Made by a program: the position numbers and the translations under genes
Notes under the pieces: generated by a model
Databases searched by the model: none
What the model was told of the DNA's origin: nothing
The model's input: only the letters and a program-made list of their open reading frames with translations
Assembly (NCBI GenBank): GCA_964030785.1
Contig: OZ034971.1
Location: forward strand, 18,680,365-18,744,364
From: Siderastrea siderea
Taxonomy: Eukaryota; Cnidaria; Anthozoa; Scleractinia; Rhizangiidae
Length of the DNA stretch: 64,000 nt
Direction of reading: 5' to 3'
In this document: positions 56,246-64,000 of the stretch, piece by piece
Numbering within the stretch: position 1 is the stretch's first letter
Layout: every line of letters starts with the position of its first letter

Positions 56246-57530
56246 TGAAGCAGATAGGTTTTAAAAGCAGATCAAATCCGGCTGTGTTCGTTGTCACTAC
56301 CGGCTTCAGTTCTTTGACAAAGATCCCCATTTAAAATGAAAACAAAAGGAAAAAAAAAAAACAAAACAAGAAATTCAAAATAAAAAATAAATGAATAAAT
56401 ATTGAAATAAAATATATTTTTCAAGATAAAAACGTATAAACAACAGGTGGACTATTTAGTTAAGGTTATTCACACACTGAGCAACTTTATATGCTGACTC
56501 CTCGGGGAAATTGATCGTCAGCGTCCGTTGAAGATTTCTCAGCGGGCATAAAATTTCTCCAGTATAACTGGTATATTTATTTTGACATGCCAGCTTATTA
56601 GGTGATTTTCAACGCTCGTCTCAGCAATCAAAACCGTCAACACGGTCAGCCCATTTATTTATTTATTCATTTATTTATATTTTGGTTTGGTTTTGATGTT
56701 TGTTTTGTTTTTCGCTTTCACAAAGAAGGATAGTTGTATGCTTTACAGATGAACAAGACCCACAACAACTTGCTCATAAGATTAGAGGGTGTTTCATGGC
56801 GCCTTTCATGTTGCCACGAAAGGCCAATGGATGACTGCAATAAGTACATACAGTGCGTAGTAAAATCATCAAGGACACAGCAATATAAGATAAAATCTCC
56901 ACTTACCTATATGGTTTTCCCACGCAACCGGGTAAAACTGGAACCGAGTTGAGCTAAATCTTGTTTATGAAACCCTATCTCCTCGTTTTTTTTTTCGAAT
57001 ATACAATGACAGGTCTGAATGCATACAACGTCTATTCCTTTGAAATACTGGCAAAAGAAAAAAATGCCACGAACAGCAGCAGTAACAACAACGCCACCAC
57101 CACCAACAAAAACAGAAAGAAACAAAACGAAAAATACGTACCTGGTATTCAGAAATAAATCCTAGTCGAAGTCGTAAAAACACGTTGCCTCATCTTACAA
57201 TGAACCGATATTGATTTTGCTGATGCAACTTATACCGAATCAGTGTTTGCGGCATTCTCATAGAACACCAAAGGGAGGTAATTACCACTTAAACTGAGAA
57301 GAATTGGAAGTTTCGGCGGCAAAATCTTGTTAAATCACAACAGGTTCGACAAATGTTTATAATATCAAGCAAGCAGAATGAAGTAAAATTCCACTGACAC
57401 GTTACAGTCCATATGACGGAAAGTTTTTTTCTTCTAGAAACTGCGTTACAAAAATAACAATAAATGCAAAGAAGATCCTCGCAGTTATTAACGGAACTTA
57501 TGCAGTTGCGAAAAGAAAGCCTGAAAAAAT

Positions 57531-57607
57531 CAGGGTTGCCGGGATTCGAACCCTGACCTCTGTGATACCGGTGCAGCGCTCTATAACCAATTGAGCTAAC
57601 GAGCCAA
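57531..57607 (-). repeat. tRNA-like block of the inverted repeat, minus copy
   Basis: The minus strand has TTAGCTCAATTGGTTATAGA (A box) and AGGGTTCGAATCCCGG (a good T-arm/B box). The anticodon loop lacks U33, so a working tRNA is unlikely. Confidence 0.6.
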
Positions 57608-57831
57608 CTGGAAGCTGGTCATTAAGTTGGTTCAGGGTTCGAATCCCGGCAAGCCTGATTTTTTCAGGCTTTCTTTTTCGCAACTGCATAAGTTGCGTTA
57701 ATAACTGCGAGGATCTTCTTTACATTTATTTCTTCATTCCGCAGTTCAAATATATGAATTTCATATATTCATAATTTCATCTTCATCTTTCCTGGGTATA
57801 TTACGAACCAATTTAATGACCAGCTCCCAGT

Positions 57832-57907
57832 TGGCTTGTTAGGTCAATTGGTTAGAGCGCTGCACCGGTATCGCAGAGGTCAGGGTTCGAATCGCGGCAA
57901 CCCTGAT
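57832..57907 (+). repeat. tRNA-like block of the inverted repeat, plus copy
   Basis: TTAGGTCAATTGGTTAGAGC and AGGGTTCGAATCGCGG; otherwise as in the minus copy. Confidence 0.6.
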
Positions 57908-57999
57908 TTTTTCAGGCTTTCTTTTCGCAACTGCATAAGTTGCGTTAATAACTGCGAGGATCTTCTTTACATTTATTTCTTCATTGTCTAGCATAAGGT

Positions 58000-58800
58000 G
58001 TTATGCATGCCTATTGAAAATCATGAATGTTGGCTAAACGGCATTTTCAGAGACTCACAACTGTGTTTGTGGAAGTTCGTTATCCTTAGACGCCACTTGT
58101 TTGACCTAATTAACGTTCGGTATTGATAAATGCTCCCCCAGGAGCTAAATTATCATGCGCAGGTGAACTCAAGCAGACCCCCATAGAGCAATGGAAGATG
58201 ATGCTGTTGCGTCGTCGTGAGCCATTAACGAAATAGAAAACACTGTCGCGGAAATATGGTTTGCTGGCACACGAAAAGCTCCTTACAAGAACATGTTTTG
58301 CCTTGGGGACACGAACAAATTAAAAAAGGAACCGTTTATTTTTCAGACACAGTTTGTTCCCGCACCAAATGTTTCCTCGTTTGCGTGCCCAAGAAACAGT
58401 GTTGTTGTAAATGTTTCTGAGTTTGCGCGTCAAACAAATATTTTTCCCCGCTGGATTTATGCGAGCAAGCAACTGATTCTCAACAAAATATTGTCAAAAT
58501 GTGTCTCAAAGATAAGCGTTAGATGCTGTAAGTGGTAGGAGCTAATAAGAGAAAGTTCACCTCAAAAACTAAGAGTATAAACTTACGGGGATGGAGAGTG
58601 TGACATCTGATCCACCCAGTCAACTAACAGTGGCCTCGAGAGATAAAACGCTGGCAACTGTGAGTATTGAAAACAAGGGTCCAAATGTAGTTCACTCGTT
58701 GACTATTGATGCCTTCAGCTTTAATGGATGTACTCGTAACGTCCTTGTAGTGTATGACATTAGTTGTGCTTCTGGTTTGGTTATGTTTTTACGTTTTGGC
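58000..58800. other. Unassigned sequence
   Basis: No gene or repeat that I can support. Confidence 0.4.
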
Positions 58801-58805
58801 TAGCG

Positions 58806-59975
58806 TTATATGAGGGTCTGAAGGGGGTTTAGTGTTAAGAGTTACTTGTCCACAATTTTTAGTGTTTGCTGTTAAATTGGCCAATATTTTAATGTTTACT
58901 GTTTCGGAGAAACTATCGTTTAGTGTCTAGAAGGTTTGTCGTAAAAAAAAGAGTCGGTCTTTTAGCATTGTAAATACCTATCTGCTCTGCTGAAATCGCT
59001 AATAAAATCACTCAATCGCCATGCTGTCCTAACTTTAAGCCTATGCTCAAAGAGGCAGTTTAAAGGGGCAGTAGTCTCTTTTTTCTACCCATGCGTATCA
59101 GTATTTTGGGGAAACCTGGAGACCAATAGGGTACCAAGAACCCGAGCCATCCGCGCTCATTTTCGCCTTGATTTGTAAGAACATTAGGACAATCAGGTAT
59201 GCACACATCCATGAGCTTTTGACCGGACATGAAAATGATTAATTAAACAATTTGGCAAGGTAAATTATTATGTCAAAGTGTAAGCTCTATAAAAACACTG
59301 ATTCAGCTTTAACTGAGTTTCTAAAGACCAATAATTCACAACTCAACAAATTTACAAAGAGTTGAACCTCGAGCCAGATTGGACAGATTGAAGCTTGCAA
59401 TATATCTGAAAAGAGTTTTCATGTTCGAGGGCATAACGGAAACTGGCGCTGAAAAGTTAGTGGCTCACATACGTCATATACATGTAAATTTCTGTCATTT
59501 TTGTTGAGCATTTAATGGTAAATAATATCCCATGTTATGATGTAAATTAGTGAATGACAAGGATTTCTCTCATTGAGAAAAATTCTGTCTTTGCACTGTA
59601 AAAGATACACAGTTTCACATGTGAATATATCGATTATGTCACGTTTGGTAACGTCTTTTCCTTGTTTAAGTGATGAATGAACTGTTTTTCCTTGGCATAT
59701 AGTCGAAACATTTTCGGAATTCTACTCGGAAATCTTCGGTAGTCTTCAGAAATCTTTGGAAATGATCGGAAACGTTGGAATCATCTTTGGACTGCTTTCC
59801 GACAATTTTCTGAGCTGATTTTGTTTCTTTCTGGATGGAATTTACTGTTACAGTGAATTTTTTACTTTTAGTATTAAAATGCCTAAAATTTAACTGTTTT
59901 ACGTTATAGAGGCCGAAAATTAAGTGTTAAGTGTCATCGAGGTACCCCCATTCAGACCCTCTTATATTAACCACT
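58806..59975. repeat. Possible decayed TIR element
   Basis: TTATATGAGGGTCTGAAGGG at the left and, reading in from the right, TTAATATAAGAGGGTCTGAA then GGGGGTACC. Both ends carry GTGTTAAG-type motifs. Near 59710-59790 there are degenerate GGAAATCTTCGG units. The ends are imperfect, so boundaries are approximate. Confidence 0.45.
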
Positions 59976-59979
59976 TGTA

Positions 59980-61040
59980 GAACTTTGTCGCGTACAAATG
60001 GAAAGAGCTTGGCTCTTTTTAGTGTCTTCAAACAACCACTTTCTCTGCGCCACTGTAATGATTTTATCAAGGAAATATTAATCTATACTGCTATATAGGT
60101 TAATCATTGATCCTCATACTGTCAACCAATCAGAATGGAGTATTTGTTTCAACCATATTACAATTTATTGCACGTCTTTCTTACATGAAGTGAGAATAGC
60201 TGATAGACATATCCATCGAGCCCCATTCTAATGACACATTTTAAATCGCGTCATCGCTTTTTTCACTTTGTTTAGAATGAAACTCGCGTTCCTGACACAA
60301 AAAACACCGTAATTACAAAAAAAAAGGACCGACGCAGACAGAGAACTGGTAGAGTAAATATTTATTTGTTTATTTTATTATTATTTTTTTACGAGGCTTA
60401 TTAAGTATATAGCGCCGTTGGATCTTTATTGCCATGGGGGCACTCAGTTCCCTGAATAATGTTTTGTTTTTCTGGTTGCTGGGCAACTTTCGTTTTCCTC
60501 ACTAATTGCCTGCATACAAGAAAAAGTTTAGAAGTTAGTCATTTTATTGACTATTTTATTTTTCGCACTACAAATAACTTATTAAAATAAATGTTCAATT
60601 CAGCTAATATCTAAAAGTTTCCCGTATTGAACCATATTTGAATTAATAAGCATTAGTAGTAACACTACTGACTGCAGTAGTAGTCAAGCATTTTTTAGAT
60701 TTAAATTAACCAATAGGACTGTTTTCTTTGACTTGTAGTGAAGGTACGTGGAAGATACCAGTCACATAATTATCCCAGCTTGATCCGGTTTATTTGGTTT
60801 CAGTAGTTGAACACAATTAAACCAAAAATATGCAAACAGCTGTGTTTGATTCTCAAATATACCAGATATTTAATCCATCTGCCTTTGATTGTGTGAGAAC
60901 AAGCACAAATGTCTGCAGTAATGTGGAATTTCACCATGATCTGTTTTACACATAAACAACTGAGTGACTAAATCAGCCTTTTTTGGCCAAAGGAAATTTG
61001 GCAATCCTATTATTGCCTTGGAGGATAAAATTGACCGACA
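59980..61040. other. Unassigned AT-rich sequence
   Basis: Nothing supportable. Confidence 0.4.
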
Positions 61041-61042
61041 AC

Positions 61043-61081
61043 ACGTACACTTACACTTACATTTACACTTACACTTACAAG
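61043..61081. repeat. ACACTT hexamer microsatellite
   Basis: Five to six units of TTACAC with one variant. Confidence 0.9.
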
Positions 61082-61084
61082 TTA

Positions 61085-64000
61085 TTAAATCCGTTTTTCA
61101 TGGTGATGTGGGATTTATTCTGGCAGTTATACTGTGTTTCCATGGTACTGTTTGTCGGCTACGGGTTTCCATACCAGAATGAGCATTTCATCCGATACCA
61201 CTACTGGGGTGAACTTACACGCCAGATGTACATGTAATCACTTAAACAGGTACAAAGAAACAAGAGGGAACCGTAATGAACTTGTACCAGAATGAATATC
61301 ATACTAGTGTCCTGTAAACACCCCCTTAGACTAAAGGGGAGCTCTCGAGAATGTTGAACAACATGCCCGAAGGCCAAGGAGCAGCGATGCCCTGGTTTCA
61401 TGATAGCAGTGCAAACTCAGACCAGTATGATTTTGTTTACATGAGACCGGTCTGAACGTTAGACTGGCATAAGGTGTTAACATGGGACCAGCTATCCTTT
61501 AGAATCCATTTAATCTATTATCCACCAGCTTGGAATGCTTCAACGCCACTTATTAAATGTGCATACTCAAAACAAATATCTCAGACCGGTTTGAACTCAG
61601 TTCATGTTTACATGGCTCCTCAATCTGATTTTAGACCGTTGTGAGTCATTTGTATCAGTTCAGCAATGGTGATCAGTCAAACCAGCCTGAGATGATTAAT
61701 TATTTTATACTGCAACCAGTGATACAAGTCGTTGAAACACCCTCCCCTCCTTCCCCTATTCAATGTCGCATAGTGTTGTGAGCGCGTCTTCATCAATTTG
61801 GTTGAAACCTTTTTCCAATATTGCCTAGTGGGAGAGTGAGGAAAACACAATTGTACCGACAGTGTTTCAAGAAAGTGACACTGATTGTATCGAACGGAAA
61901 AGGATTCAATTACGTGTCACGGCATACAGGTCTTTGATCGCAAACTACTTCTTGAAAATTGACAAGTATATATGGTTGGGAAAAAATGCGTGGTGTCTCA
62001 GACGGCTCTGAAGTTTTCCAAAATGGAGAAAGGAGAAGCCAAACTTTTCGTTTACGCCTAAAACACAGAAAACTGGCATTGGCTACAGACCAACATGTAC
62101 CGGTGAAGAGAGGACTCCAAAATCACCCCCATACAACTTCGTTTAACCATTTTGTTAGATGTCCAAGCCTTAAGCCAACAGAAAATGCTTATCATTTGAT
62201 GTGATGCGACGTGGCAAGAAAAGAAGCGTTTGAAAATTCCAAAATAAGATATGCACAACGCTAAATCAAATAGCATCACCAACTTTAGACGGCTTGTAAA
62301 ATACCGGAGTAAATGGAGGCGCCATACTTATACTCCAGCAGACACTAAAATCCAGCTCAAATTATTCCTAACGCTTTTTTCAAAACAGCGCAATGCCTTT
62401 TTTGTACCGGTCTCATATAAAATAAACGAAACGAGCTATTTCTACTTAAAAAAGGACCTGGACATAATAATCAAAGAGCTGAGGAGATTTGCGGCGCGTG
62501 TTTAAGGGTTACCAATGTAACCCGTCAAAATTTCAAAATAGATGTAACCAGATAACTTTTTAGCAAGTCCACGGGTTACAATGGTAACCCGATGTAAACT
62601 ATAAACCATTGTAAAAGAAACCACATAACTAGCTTGTTTCATATAGCACTACAGTTCCTTCAGAAGACTGTGCTTCTTGTGGGTTTTTAAGTTTGCTTTG
62701 TTCAAGTGCGCTTTTAAGCCGGCAAAAAACTGCCCTGGAAGCGCATGTGATGTAACGCGCTACGGGAAGCTAAAATCATTGTTGTTGACGTATTTTAACT
62801 GCTGAATACTTTTAAGGAGCCTACCATTCAAGGAGGAAATCAGTGCATGTTCAGTGAAGATATCTGTAGGGATAGCGCAGGCAAAATAGGCTTCAACGTA
62901 TCACTCGATTTTAGCAGTCGTTTAGAAATATCACGCAATTTCACAATTAATTTCAAAGATATATGATTCTTTTAAATCATATACAACTGTGGCTTCAAAT
63001 TTCATACCGCCTTCATGTAAATAGAAGCAAGTTATGTATATATGGAGTTGATCTGAAGTCGTACGAACCTAGGTTGGTACCATTCTCATACGTGTAGACA
63101 ATGAGCAGTCTCTAATTTTTCTCTGGGGCGTGTTCACATCGACTGTCCTCCATATCGCCCCGTATGAATTTGCATTCATATACAAAGTCTCAAAGTGCCA
63201 TTGAGCAGTAACATGTTTGTTCGGGTGAAATAACAGACAATCTGTAGTTCTAACCCTTAAAACTTTTTAGGGGGGCTACATGTACAAGGAGAAAGGATAT
63301 ATTCTTCCGTGGTTATTTTACTCGCTCTATTAGAGCTTAGAACATGTTCACACCCACTCAGCCAATCAGTGTCCAGCATTTCGACGCTCTATATTTTATA
63401 GACCAGTGGTGGTTGAACACGGTCCGAAAGGCATGGTGGATCATTATATTAGCCAATCACGAGCAGTCTCTCAACCAGGACGAGAAATCAACATGGCGGC
63501 CTTTGCCGGGAATCTGAGCTTCACTTCTTGCCATTTTAACGTGCTATCTGTCCCCAGTGCAACTTACGTTTAACAAGAATAATTAGGATTGGTGTCTATC
63601 TAGATGTCTTTAAATTTTTGGATCTGGTCTTCTTTTGTAAGTCAAGTTTGAGCACAATTTCGTTGTAGGTGGATCGAACAACGTGTGCTTTCATGATATT
63701 TGAGTAGGTCTTACATTTTGAGAATTTGTAGGCTAACCCAAAAATCTAAAACCGTTTATTTTACACCAAGATCGAGATGGATAAATTTGCCTTTATAAAA
63801 TCATATAGCGCCCGATAGCGCCCCTCTAGTTTGAGAATTATGCGTTGTTTAAGTTGTCGAATTTTCTCTCCAATATTACTCTCACGCTGCAAGATGTGAA
63901 AATTACCCGCGAAATATTAACGCGAGTTATCGTCTTATTTTAATTATGACAAGTATCAACAGTACGGTGTGGAATCCCAATCGAGTGTTTTCCCTTCTTT
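61085..64000. other. Unassigned sequence to the window end
   Basis: Open frames at 61959-62204 and 62251-62505 (plus) are 80-85 codons with no recognisable domain. GTTTACATGAGACCGG-type motifs recur near 61437 and 61600 and suggest a decayed repeat. A short MAAFAGNLSFTSCHFNVLSV frame at 63493 might be a first exon but stops quickly. Confidence 0.35.

Larger units (their letters stand above)
57479..57995. repeat. Inverted pair of tRNA-derived repeats
   Basis: One unit on the minus strand (about 57479-57612) and one on the plus strand (about 57790-57995), with part of a third between (57625-57720). Each has a tRNA-like block, then CCTGATTTTTTCAGGCTTTC, then GCAACTGCATAAGTTGCGTT (itself a hairpin) and TAACTGCGAGGATCTTC. 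Same family as the block at 22067. Confidence 0.75.

Overview
The window looks like nuclear DNA of an animal, most likely a cnidarian and probably a stony coral. Genes are split into short exons with GT-AG introns, the base composition is AT-rich, and introns are full of transposon debris: Penelope-like elements, L1- and L2/CR1-like LINEs, tRNA-derived SINEs, palindromic MITEs and TTAA-flanked elements. There is no bacterial-style gene packing. The assignment to corals rests on the recognisable gene and repeat types and is an inference.

Regions left to right. (1) 1-9.4 kb: two tandem minus-strand paralogs of a METTL27/WBSCR27-like methyltransferase. The upstream copy (9412-6650) is complete in three exons; the other (2713-128) loses its last exon past the window edge. 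A Penelope-like fragment and a foldback repeat lie in and beside them. (2) 9.6-13.2 kb: a decayed Penelope-like element, a mariner-type MITE and the 3' end of an LINE. (3) 14.8-25.5 kb: seven phase-consistent minus-strand exons of an amidase-signature hydrolase with its whole catalytic triad; the N-terminal exon(s) were not found. Its introns hold several TIR elements, one with a 9-bp target-site duplication. (4) 27.5-36.55 kb: a 9-kb DNA transposon with an 8-bp duplication, containing a 3.1-kb TTAA-flanked element, which itself contains a palindromic MITE. (5) 38-52 kb: minus-strand exons of an ADAMTS-type gene (propeptide, start of metalloprotease, two thrombospondin type-1 exons). It looks broken: there is an in-frame stop, a frameshift and no exon for the zinc-binding catalytic core, and one propeptide exon is duplicated out of order inside a 1.28-kb direct repeat. 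An L1-like LINE split by a SINE and a frameshifted GPCR fragment sit in its introns on the plus strand. (6) 53-64 kb: no confident host gene; LINE, SINE and MITE copies and unassigned sequence.

The host genes show no sign of working together. The main story is structural: layered insertion of TTAA-type and palindromic elements, and a segmental duplication that copied an exon together with half of a palindromic transposon.
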